Source of the DNA: Tubulanus polymorphus
Taxonomy: Eukaryota > Nemertea > Palaeonemertea > Tubulaniformes > Tubulanidae
Reading direction: 5' to 3'
Assembly: GCF_964204645.1 (NCBI RefSeq)
Contig: NC_134034.1
Span: 13,831,962-13,895,961, forward strand
DNA: 64,000 bases
In this document: positions 1-11,100 of the stretch, one piece after another
How positions within the stretch are numbered: the stretch's first letter is position 1
Layout: each line of letters starts with the position of its first letter
Made by a program: the position numbers and the translations under genes
Notes under the pieces: model-generated
What the model was told of the DNA's origin: nothing
Database searches by the model: none
What the model saw: only the letters and a program-made list of their open reading frames with translations

Positions 1-1
1 G

Positions 2-103
2 GATCAGAAGCGTTTGAAACAAGGTCTTTACAGACATCCGTGGGACGATATCTCTTACATCATGCCTGAATCCGATCAAACCAACGAACAACAGCAGCAA
101 TAA
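2..103 (+). CDS. 3'-terminal coding exon of an unidentified gene
   Basis: Frame 2 is open from the window edge to a TAA at 101-103 and encodes 33 residues that begin [16 protein letters not shown] and end in a run of glutamines. The Arg/Lys-Gly-Leu-Tyr-Arg-His-Pro-Trp-Asp stretch looks like real conserved protein, followed by a polar, Q-rich C-terminus. The upstream part lies outside the window, so neither the family nor the exon start can be fixed. Composition suggests a cytosolic tail, but no function is claimed. The other two frames close within the segment. Confidence 0.45.
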   Translation, partial: DQKRLKQGLYRHPWDDISYIMPESDQTNEQQQQ

Positions 104-951
104 AAACCGATCCAGCGTTCGGTAAAACATGGCTTTCAACGATCAACCGCTTGTTAGAAAGAAAAAGAAGCGACTAGTATCAAAAATAGGTGTATTGTAC
201 TTGAAAATCTTATTTTAGCAAATAGATATTCTTCTAAATTCAAAATAGGTACCTTGGATACTAAACGATCTGGTGGCCTCAATTTGCATTTCGAATGATT
301 TATGATGAAATATTTGGATCAATTCTTTGTATTGTATTTTTAGTCCCCTGTATAAAACACTTCTACGCTTCGTTTTATATCAAACGGGTTTTTGTTATGC
401 AGGATTTTTTCGTCAAAATTAGAATTAGGATTTGAATCGAATGGGTGAAAAATATTCCAGCTACCCTAGTAGCTATTTCTGTAGAAATCTGTTTCGTAGA
501 GGAAGGGCGTGTATGTTCAGGGACTATTCGACCTATTGCAACATTTGTCACCCCAGAATTCTATACTTCCTGTCTATTTTGACCAATCGTAATTGAGATG
601 TAAACAGCAATAACCGACCGAACATTCCAATGTTTGATATATTTTAGAATATTCGCGTTGTTTATTTATACGTTAATTAAATTCTTCGATATATTTGGGA
701 AAGATTTATTTCTGCTTCTCGGAAATATGTAATCATTCTATCGGGGCTTTGAAATTGTAGCTAGAATCTTGATAATGATTTGTAAGTTTGTGTATAGATC
801 TATGTTTCGGGCTGGTTGGAGGAAAATGTGCCGTCAGGGCAACATAGGAATGGTGGGGTGTAACAGGGGGAAAATGGGGTATGGAAACTGGAGCTAAATA
901 TTGGATTTCTGATTCTGCTTGATTCGGTGATCGACTTCTCGATCTGAAAGC
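104..951. other. Non-coding stretch, probable 3' UTR and intergenic
   Basis: AT-rich sequence after the first gene's stop codon. No exon-like open frame or clear repeat was seen. Confidence 0.4.
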
Positions 952-953
952 AT

Positions 954-1167
954 ATTACAGTAAAAACCCCGCTTAATCCGGATCATTTTGGAACTGATGA
1001 CATTTTTAAGGTCTATGAAAAATTCCGGATTAATAACACCGGATTAAACGTTAATTTTACATGTCGTGTACATGTATGTACGTACATGGCGACTGTAAAA
1101 TGATAACTGGATCAGATCAAAATCATGTCGAGATTGATCCGGATTTAAAGCGGGTTCCGCTGTAATA
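954..1167. mobile_element. pogo/Tigger-like MITE
   Basis: Both ends carry an inverted repeat of about 28 bp, outermost TACAG followed by a GCTTAATCCGGAT-like block. The left arm starts at 954 and the right arm (CCGGATTTAAAGCGGG...CTGTA) ends near 1167, with TA at each edge. TA targets and CAGT-type ends with a GCTTAATCCGG core are typical of non-autonomous pogo/Tigger elements of the Tc1/mariner superfamily. There is no coding capacity inside. A degenerate stretch with similar GCTTAATCTG and TCTGGATTAA blocks lies at 2346-2408. Confidence 0.6.
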
Positions 1168-1975
1168 TACGTAATCAGTGCTAAGTGAAAGACTACTATG
1201 CCAAACTCGAAATCCACTCACAGGGCTACAATGAATCCCCTCACAGTCAGTAGGTTTAACGCCTTTCTCATTAATCAGAGAACTCTCACCATAAAAACAG
1301 TTTTTGAGATATGATTTGTTAGATTAAACAGCAGACTTGCTCTGATTGGCTGAGACGCCTCTCGGTCTTTAGATAATTTTTCAAAAGTTGAATAAAGTTG
1401 ATGCATTGTTCAAGGTTAAACCACTGCTATGATGGGATTCTTCTGCTCCTGGACTCGAATCCACTCAACTCCTCTTAACAGAGGAGATATATCAATATAT
1501 ATCTGAATATTAATATCACATGTTGTCATTCGTGATTGATGTGTAGTAAATAGCTATAGGATTTCATCGATGTTAGAGGGTAGAGATGGATGTTTACTGT
1601 AATATAGTATAGGCTCCAGATCCGAATGTGCGATACAAGGTTTCGTGGGCCGTACGTGGTCTTTATCTTAAGACCATTTAAAATTGCTCCTAGGACTCAG
1701 ATTCACAGTTGTAAGAAGTGTGTCTGCACTAAACTGCGCAACTGGACATTCTAATCATGGCTCCCTGTTATATCTCAATCTGAAATCAATGTTGTACGAA
1801 TCAGCCGCATTTTTTTATTTCGAGAAATTGTTAAGTCTCAAAAACCTATCTAGTATTCGTCGGTGTCGTGGTTCGGCCTTTTTCTATCCCAACTCATCTT
1901 TATTAATCTTCCGAGTGAAAATTACTGCAGTATTTATTGTATTGTTCTCTATCTGATGTGCTATACTGTTTTATG

Positions 1976-2193
1976 CAGGGTCCGATCTCGGGAATGAAGG
2001 CCACTTGCCCGTGAGTACTGTTTTGCATATCTGAAATGTCACTTGCCCCCTCAAAAATCAACTGTTGGCACTAAATCATCCGTTGTTATCAATAGGGAAA
2101 AAGCCTTGAGACATAAAAATGCAGCGGACAATTAATTGATAATGATTACCTACGTGCCCCGGGCAATCGGACAAGCCCTTAGATCGGACCCTG
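1976..2193. mobile_element. hAT-like MITE, copy 1
   Basis: A 218-bp element with a perfect 13-bp terminal inverted repeat, CAGGGTCCGATCT at 1976-1988 and its complement at 2181-2193. It is homologous along its length to 54299-54554; both contain blocks such as CCACTTGCCCG, TCATCCGTTGT and GGGCAATCGGACAAG. CAGGG ends suggest hAT, but the expected 8-bp target duplication is not visible here. It contains no ORF. Confidence 0.65.
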
Positions 2194-3161
2194 AAATCAT
2201 AATAACCTACTAAATGTGCTCTGTTACTAGTTTAAAAGCCAGTCAAACTGATTTTATCATTCTTAATAATTCATGTATAATGTGGCTGTTGTCTGTTTGT
2301 ATCAGACTTATCTATTTATGTTATATGCGTGCGTTTAGTGAAACTTGCTTAATCTGCATAATTTGGGACCAATGAAATTCATCCGATTTATGAGAAATCT
2401 GGATTAAAGACTAAATGAAAATGATTCCTTCGCACTTAGGGTCACGTGTGGCTTATAGTATGGTCTAGTACATGTATAGATCAGTTGATGTATTCTAAGC
2501 TGGTGTTGATCAGTAAGAGTTTATAGTAAGTGTTTGAGAATGGATCTGCAATCACTGGAACCATCCCCTACTGTAATATAGCCTGTAGATCAGGGGTCAC
2601 TTTCCACGTGACTACACCAGAGAGATTTCTAGGCTTAACGCGTTACAATCATTGAATCATGTACTGATAAATATCATTATCCGAGTATTCCAGGATTTTT
2701 GGTAAAATGTGTTAAATTCCCTGTTACTAACTAATGGGCACTACTAATGGGGGTGGGTCCAGAGAGCGGATTGGTACCTATATGCTAGTCTATCTTCAAT
2801 CTTCTCAGTGGTTTAGCAATTATTTCATGACTCAATCATTATTAGCCAGTTGTCAACAGTGTAATTCTGAATGGTTTCACACGATTTGAAACATATCTAA
2901 TAAAAAGATGTAAATGTATTTCTTATAAATGAAATGTATCTCTTGTCGGGTAATAAATTAAAATATATTATTAGTCATTGTTAAAATTAGCAGCAAGAAA
3001 TAAAGCGTAAAAAATGGGAAAAGTACAATCATTACATTGTATTAAACGAGTTAGTTTGTGTTTTTCTCTTGTCGGGCAAAGTCTGAAGGGAAAGTGTCAG
3101 CCGGGATTCAACCATCGCGCTGGACTCAGCCACTAGACTGGTTGCCGGAATACCTCGATAC
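2194..3161. other. Non-coding stretch
   Basis: AT-rich. Apart from the degenerate pogo-like block at 2346-2408 no feature could be supported. Confidence 0.4.
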
Positions 3162-4077
3162 TAGACTGGTCGCCTGTCCAATTCGGCGCCACCTGCATAA
3201 CCCTAACCTTAGACTGGTCGCCTGTCCAATTCTGCGCCACCTGCATAACCCTAACCCTAGACTGGTCGCCTGTCCAATTCGGCGCCACCTGCATAACCAT
3301 AACCCTAGACTGGTCGCCTGTCCAATTCTGCGCCACCTGCATAACCCTAACCCTAGACTGGTCGCCTGTCCAATTCGGCGCCACCTGCATAACCCTAACC
3401 CTAGACTGGTCGCCTGTCCAATTCGGCGCCACCTGCATAACCCTAACCCTAGACTGGTCGCCTGTCCAATTCGGCGCCACCTGCATAACCCTAACCCTAG
3501 ACTGGTCGCCAGTCCAATTCGGCGCCACCTGCATAACCATAACCCTAGACTGGTCGCCTGTCCAATTCGGCGCCACCTGCATAACCCTAACCTTAGACTG
3601 GTCGCCTGTCCAATTCTGCGCCACCTGCATAACCCTAACCCTAGACTGGTCGCCTGTCCAATTCGGCGCCACCTGCATAACCATAACCCTAGACTGGTCG
3701 CCTGTCCAATTCTGCGCCACCTGCATAACCCTAACCCTAGACTGGTCGCCTGTCCAATTCGGCGCCACCTGCATAACCCTAACCCTAGACTGGTCGCCTG
3801 TCCAATTCGGCGCCACCTGCATAACCCTAACCCTAGACTGGTCGCCAGTCCAATTCGGCGCCACCTGCATAACCCTAACCCTAGACTGGTCGCCTGTCCA
3901 ATTCGGCGCCACCTGCATAACCCTAACCCTAGACTGGTCGCCAGTCCAATTCGGCGCCACCTGCATAACCCTAACCCTAGACTGGTCGCCAGTCCAATTC
4001 GGCGCCACCTGCATAACCCTAACCCTAGACTGGTCGCCTGTCCAATTCGGCGCCACCTGCATAACCCTAACCCTAGC
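3162..4077. repeat. 48-bp minisatellite, 19 copies, with telomere-like motif
   Basis: Nineteen tandem copies of a 48-bp unit beginning TAGACTGGTCGCC and ending AACCCTAACCC. The period is a multiple of three and the unit lacks stops in some frames, so reading frames of over 300 codons stay open on both strands; they are repeat artefacts, not genes. Variant units occur in the same order twice: units 1-6 match units 9-14 in their diagnostic changes, so a block of about eight units was duplicated. Each unit contains CCCTAACCCTA, resembling animal telomere repeat. Confidence 0.9.
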
Positions 4078-5300
4078 TGACTGAAGGTAGAGACCGGTAA
4101 CTAGTCTAACCTCGATAATGAATGGGACGGGCAGCCAGCCAGTCTAGCTAACTGAACGGGCACGACACCCGCTAGACCGGATGCGAAGATCTGCGCCACC
4201 TAGCACTCAGGCTAGTGTGGCAGGCCTTCGAACCATGACTGGTGGAGTCTCAATGCCCGAATCTCTACGGGGGATGATTCAGTCGACCTGAGATAAAGGT
4301 TGTATCAGTGAAAACAGTGGTTCACATCTAGACATAGTAATCCTCTCTTTGTGAATGCCCATTCTCTGGTGGATCGATGCTCGTGGGACAGGGGCGGATC
4401 TATTGAACTAATCTCGTTACATGTATCTGTTGGCAATAGAGTGAAGATGACTCAACTCTGGTCTGAGCATGGACGTGATGGTCTGAGACAACACGGCTTC
4501 TGAAGTACAGAGTAATCTTATAGATAACCAACAAATATTTGTTTCACAGTTTATAACATTTTGTTATTATTTACCCTAAAAGCGATAGCTTTAAGACATA
4601 AGACACAAACCTTTACGCACATAGTCAGTTAGATATATCGTGAATTTCAACCTTACCCCTTAATTTACCGTCATGAAATAACCACATTTGTTAATGCAAC
4701 AAAGAAATCAGTCTTTCAACAGATAAATAGTTCGAGAAATATGATTTCTAGGACCCGGGTTTCATAGACGAAACCGGGAAACTTCAAAGTTAATTCAGCA
4801 TTTTGTTATTCTAGATTTATGTAGACATTTGAAAATAAAATCATTGAATCAAATTCATAATCGCTGAACCGGATCGTACCATGGTCTATGAACACGCGAC
4901 GGTTCTATCAGAACCGGGGAATTTTAAACTTATTCTTTCTCTGAAATGAATTCATGAAATCGATTGCTATTCATCGTTTCGTAGAAGATTCCGGTCACGC
5001 GCGCGCCGCACGAGATGTTAAAATGAACATTTTTACAAGACCTCGAAATAAATGCATATTCACAAAATACAACGCACGAAAAACTGAACAAAATTCCTTT
5101 CCAACTTTTCGTCAAAGTACAAAAGAATCTGCTTTTAGTTGGGCATCATCGTTCAACTTAACACTGAATATTTTTATGACCCTTTATATAAATGAAACAT
5201 ACCGTACATTATCCAATTTGGACATTCTCTGGAATTGCGGAAATAAATAAATTCTTAGGCCTTAGATACAGCACACTCCGCTTAAGTCATATACTTCGGG
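4078..5300. other. Non-coding stretch
   Basis: Sequence beyond the minisatellite. Frames of 61 and 98 codons at 4930-5250 overlap on opposite strands and show no domain, splice context or composition that would make them believable genes. Confidence 0.35.
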
Positions 5301-5309
5301 ACCTTAAAA

Positions 5310-5430
5310 ATCACAGGGGCTCACAGTTGAAGTTTGGGGCCTGAACTGTGGGTTAGAACTCACCTTGAGATCCCAGTTGGGATGATCTAAACTACAGTTC
5401 ACCCCGAACTTCAAACACAACCCCTGTGGT
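5310..5430. repeat. Imperfect inverted repeat (hairpin)
   Basis: The left arm, with CACAGGGG, TTGAAGTT and TGAACTGT blocks, is matched in inverted orientation by ACAGTTCA, AACTTCAA and CCCCTGTG in the right arm. The arms are about 45 bp around a roughly 30-bp centre. It lies just downstream of the zinc-finger gene and may be a small palindromic transposon relic. Confidence 0.5.
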
Positions 5431-5697
5431 AAAAATGTGTCTGATTTGAGTGATAACCGAGTTGGATGATATGTATTTCATGAATAGTGTGGCAAAAATA
5501 TTTCAATAAACGTCAAATGAGTCGAACAGTTATCAATCATAGTTGAACGGATCCGGGACTCGATCAAGTGGAGTCTTCTGTAGTTATATACATTATACAA
5601 ATTGTAGATTCTGCGCAGAAATAACACGATGTGAAACCGTGATTTTTCGACGCTTTTCAGCTATGTAAAGATTTCGAAGCGGCCGCAACCGTCGTCT

Positions 5698-8167
5698 TTA
5701 TTTCTTCGAGAACTGCGAGCTCAACGCCTCGCCGATACTGCCCGGTTTCGCATCACCGCCTGATGACGACGTTCCAGCCTGTGCCACTTCACCTTGACCC
5801 TGTACGACGAAAAAAAATAAACAAACAAAAATTAATCGAATACGTTCGTGTAAAATGTTCGTACGCACAGGGGTACCGCGTTACTGTTACAGGCCGAGTA
5901 TTTATTTATTAGCCAGTGATCGGGTGGCGTAAAGCCTAGCGCGCACAGCAATATATGAACCCAAAACGTATTTCTCGCTTGTTACGTGTTGCAGTACGCG
6001 ATAACAGCGAATAAATAGTTGAATTTTGGTAGATAGTTGAATGAATGATAAAACCTGTTATCACGAGATTAATTCGCTGTGCGCGTTAAGCTTTAGCTGA
6101 TGCCCCTCTCGGCTGAAGTTTTGACCTCTCGTCATTTTTCGAGTATAAACCAACATAACGAATACCGGTTATTTTTATGTGCCTCCGGTTTCAAGTAGGC
6201 GGTTCGAAATATTTATCTTGGCCTCTTTATAAATGTGCAAGTTGTCAACTGTTTAACTGTAAATTCTCTTGTCACTTTAGTTTCATGAATCTATCAATTT
6301 TACTTGAAATACGTAATCATCGTGTAGTGGCCTAGGCCCGATCAAGAATTCGGCCTTCTGACGAACGAAGGAGATGCATTCTCCCTATACTGACTATTCC
6401 CGACAACCTGGGACACAGGCGAATACGTCCAGGATTACGAATTATGAATTTAACAAAATCGAAATGGCCTTTAACCCTGAAACAATTACAATTGGCCCTT
6501 GACATCGAACTGGCAATTTCGAAGGGGTTTTTGTTAGGAAAAACGGTTGTTTTCACGATGTAATATGAATTGAAAACCATTGCATTTCGAATAGAGATGC
6601 TGCCCTGTACATTTCTATTAGCTGCTCGAATTTCCAGTTAGTGTTAATACATGTACCGTATTATAAACTCTTTGAATATAATCAGCAAAACTTACAATAT
6701 TTCTTTAAAACCAACTCATTCCGATAAATCTGAGAATGAATTTCTAAGGCTTTGGCCGCGTATGACAGCTCCGAACACTGACCAACCGATCCAGTTCCAC
6801 CGTAGTCGGCTTCACCAGTTGTTAAATCGTTAATATTGTTTCAAGACCCGACTTTAAGTCGGGATTGGATTGGTTTGGTTATACAGTGGAAGTTCGTCAT
6901 AACGAAACTCGGGGATGCAATATGAAAAGCCAGGACTCATCCCAAACTAATGACAATATCAGTTACGGGTACAATGAATAGATTTGCTGGTGCCTCGAAG
7001 TTCGTTCGTAATGAGGCTCCACTGTAAACCCATATCGGTGGATATTCGATTATTACAGCACTAAACAGGTTATCACTGCATCTGAGCCATTTCACAGAAT
7101 GACTTAGTACTTAATTCAACAGTTCTAAGAGGAGTATAGGAGATACGCTATGGTTAGCAGACGGTTTTCTGCACCAAGCCCTATGCCGATAGGGCCATTT
7201 GTTGAGTACGTGCACATCTATGGTGGGTGGGTTAAAATTTGGCCATATCTGCCTTTGTACAATACACACATATTATGTATAATACTGTTAGAATCTACTA
7301 TTGTACAAAATTACATTTATGAGAAGGGGGTTGATAATAATCAGATTTCACATACATTTGTATAAACTTCTCAGGTCTCCATCAGACCAGTCTCTACATC
7401 TTATTGAGGAATACACTGTAGAAATGGCTCCAGTATTAGATTCTAGTATTACTGCTGCGTGGATAACGTAGTAAAATAATCCCAGATCGTATCAATCAGG
7501 CCTATCAGAATCCTCCTATACGAGGTCGACCTACACAGAAAACACTCTAGTTACCTCTCATCTCGGTTTGTCATCCTCGTAATGTATCTATCATTGTCCG
7601 TTTATATCGAATTAGGCCAAAAATGGCGGCTTGATTTATTAAATAACGACCATATTGGGTGTCGGTAGGCCTAGCGTTAACCAACAACCCAATATTATAT
7701 TTATTTATTCTATCAATTCACGCGTCAAACTTTAGATTAGTAAGAGTACAATTGTACACCAGATTCCACGAAAATACCATTCTTTATAATGCGTTAACAA
7801 GGTGGCCACTTTCCACCCATTTTCAAATCCCCTCATTTTTCAATGTTTACACATTTAAGGTTCAAAACGTTCATTAATTTTTCAGATTCCCTGAGTATTT
7901 TTTCCAGGTATTGCAGGTTAGTGACCACCTTTGTTAAAATATTCTTCTTGGCCCGACAGACTTTCACTGCGCTAATCAAGCATAATTAGCTAAAGGAATC
8001 TGAGGGGCCGTTCGAGGGCGCCTTGCCCCGCGCTACTCGGGAACTGGTTTAAATGCTTCAGACAATCAGGGATTTGAACCCAATGAAAACAAAACGTCAA
8101 CAACGTAAGAATATAAATACTTTATTGTTCGAAATAACGAATTTAAACTCGACCTATAAACAATAAG

Positions 8168-8199
<32 letters not shown>

Positions 8200-11100
8200 C
8201 TGAAATAGAAACATTCATTCAACAAAATTAAATCATTTAAAAATTAAACCATCCACTTTCGCAGCCGAATTCAACCAGTCCATTCTCTGAACTGTTATCA
8301 ATTTTCTTCAACGTTGATGAAAAACCTTCACACAGCAACGCGAGATCATCCACAAAACTTTGCGAATTCGTTCTTAGCATTTAAAACAATTTCTCTCAAT
8401 TAGACACAGGGTTCATACGTACTTACTCCTAATTAGTCAATCACGAGAATATGAAGAATTTTCAATGAATATTCGAGGAGAGAATGTCTTCAATTCGAGC
8501 AGGTTTACGTCTACGGGTACATTTTAACGATCATCTTTGCATTTCCAAAATCTAATCAGGATTTAGAGCAATTTCTCAAAATTGTAGAAAATTTGAGGTC
8601 CACTTCTCGAAAATTCAATGTTCAATTAAGCAGAGTTCTCAAACGATCGAGAAGCAGTACGAACCCGGTTAAACAAGACGCAGCCCGAATTCCAAATAGA
8701 AATCTTTGAATTGTAAGTGTTTATTTTTCATCGTATCTTATTTTCGCTTACCGAATTTTCTTGCGACTTTTTGTTCTCTCGGAAAAGTTGAATGGCCAAA
8801 CCAACGGCTTCTTCGATACTTTTACTACCGGCTTCGATCTGTAATTTGAATATTTTTGCACCGATGTTAACGCTGTGCACGGCGGTCAAATAGCAGCGAG
8901 GGGAAAATACAAATAAAGATATAAGCCAATACTGACCAGTACATCGACGAGTTGAGTGACCGTTTGGTGGTCGACATCGCGCGGCAATTTAGCCAATAAC
9001 GCCAGTTTTCTAAACAGAAAAATAATACAAAATTGCTAAAAAGTACAAAAGTTCAGTAATCCCAACTTAATCCAGATCAAGCAACATTTTATAAAATGAA
9101 GCTCTTTGCTCCGATTCAACTCATCACCCCATCCACACTTGAACCAGATAAACCCCTCTTCACAAAGCCAAGGCATTAATGCACTCCAGCACTTTGGTTT
9201 CAATTGATCATCATTGAGAGGGAGACTTTTTCGACCCCCTATTTCGCTACCCCCTATTTCGTAAAGCTTCTTTTGACCTTTTTTTTCAAAAACTTACTTT
9301 TGAGGGTCGAAAGGATCTGGTTGAGTGGGTGATGTCATCGATCTCGCAGGAGGTGGTACTCCACGTATTTGAGGGGGCGGGGACCGAGGACGTCCGTAAT
9401 AACTGAAATAACAAAATCATAAGTACATCATCATCTGAATATTGGAAATATGTATATGAATGTAACAGGTTCCAGAAGAATGATAAGAAATTAGAATTTT
9501 CAAACTGTTTTCAGTGGTTCACAGCCGACCACTTAAATTCAAAAACTAACTATTTGTCACACAAATTTTATTCAAATTACTTTTCCATTAAATTGCTTAG
9601 CAAAAACTATTCCAAAGTACGCGCAGTTATCAACATACAACAAACTAACTGTTTCAGGTGGATTTTCAAAGGAAAATTTTTACAACTATGCATCAATATT
9701 CAATGACCTTTTTCAAAATATCGGGCAATAATTAATTGTTTTAGGTCCAAATACTAACAAAGAGTCTAAAAGAGTTTCAAAGCAAATAACGAGGACTTTT
9801 CAACATACCTGGGCGGTGGAACGGGCTGTGGAGGGTATCCTACCAGCGGGGGAGGAGGTGAATACGGAACTCGTCTCATCGGGGCGCGCCCGTAATGATC
9901 ATCCATCGGTATTCCCCGATACGACGACGATGACGTTCCGAGAGACGGCGATCGTGATCTACAAACAATCAAACACAAGTCATTAGGTTCTGATCTACGT
10001 TTACTCATAGTTGGGGATAGAGCTATTATTATATGTTTTAATTGTTGAAAATTGACCGATAAGCATTTTGAGAATAAAGCAGAGTTAGTTAACATTGCCA
10101 GCCAATCAGGAACCGTGCGATGCACGTTGTTTTGCCTGACTTGATCTGCTATTAACACAGTGAAATACATCAGACATAAACAGATCCAACCATCTTAACA
10201 TATTTCCCTAATTTTCTGAATTTTAGCTTTTTTTACACAATTCCCTAATTTTTTTAGAAGATAAGAAAGTTGTTACATTCTGTAGGTTGTAAGTAACGAA
10301 CCTGTATCGAGGAGAAGGACTTCGCCTCGGACTCGGCGGTCGTCGTGGATATGACTGTTTAGGAGTCGGAGATCGCGAGTACGTCCTGCGTCTGCGCGGC
10401 GGCGGAGACGGCGTCCGCCTGCGACGTTTCGGGGCCGGGCTACGCTGACGCGGACTCGGTGACCGAGGGCGACGGAGCGGCGGAGATCGTCTACGCGGCG
10501 GAGGCGAACGAGATCTCGAACGAGACTCGCTAGAACTGCGATAATCATTGTCATGGTAACTACGCAGTCGATTTCCAATACGTCCACCTAGAAAATATGG
10601 AAACATCACACGATTAAACAACAATAGAATTACATCACTTCATGATGTTGTCGAGGTGTGGTTCCCGGAGCGCCCTCTATGAACAGTAATCTCACCTCTG
10701 TCAAGGTGTGGTTCCCGGAGCGCCCTCTATGAACAGTAATCTTACCTCTATCGAGACGATTCCCTCCGCGACCGCGATTCGGTTTACGAATCGGCGGTAC
10801 TTTCTCTACCGGCGACGGGAAGTGAATCTCGTAGATTCGTTCTTGGAACAGCGACGGCGGAATACGTTGGTTTTTTAGCGCAGCCGAAAATTCGCTGAAA
10901 AACTCGATCGGTTCGCCTTTCACAACTTCCTGTTCTTCGTACGCTTCGTACATCGTCGGTAAATCTGTTAAAACAGCAAATCATCAACAATAGTTTTCGA
11001 TCGGCTTCACTTTTCACACATTCCATTATTCAATCTACTTTATTTGATTCTATTCAGCAACAAATTTATCAATAGGGATATTTTCAATCCTATCCAGTTT

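Noticed and set aside
3085-3160. Possible tRNA-like A and B boxes on the minus strand before the 48-bp array
   Set aside because: The boxes are only about 8 bases apart, too close for a tRNA or a tRNA-derived SINE.
3058-4080. Open frames of 340 and 309 codons on opposite strands
   Set aside because: They are read through a 48-bp tandem repeat whose period is a multiple of three; no other protein-like feature.
10130-10170. CCTGACTTGATCTGCT shared with about 33496
   Set aside because: The match is short and its boundaries could not be set, so no repeat family was called.
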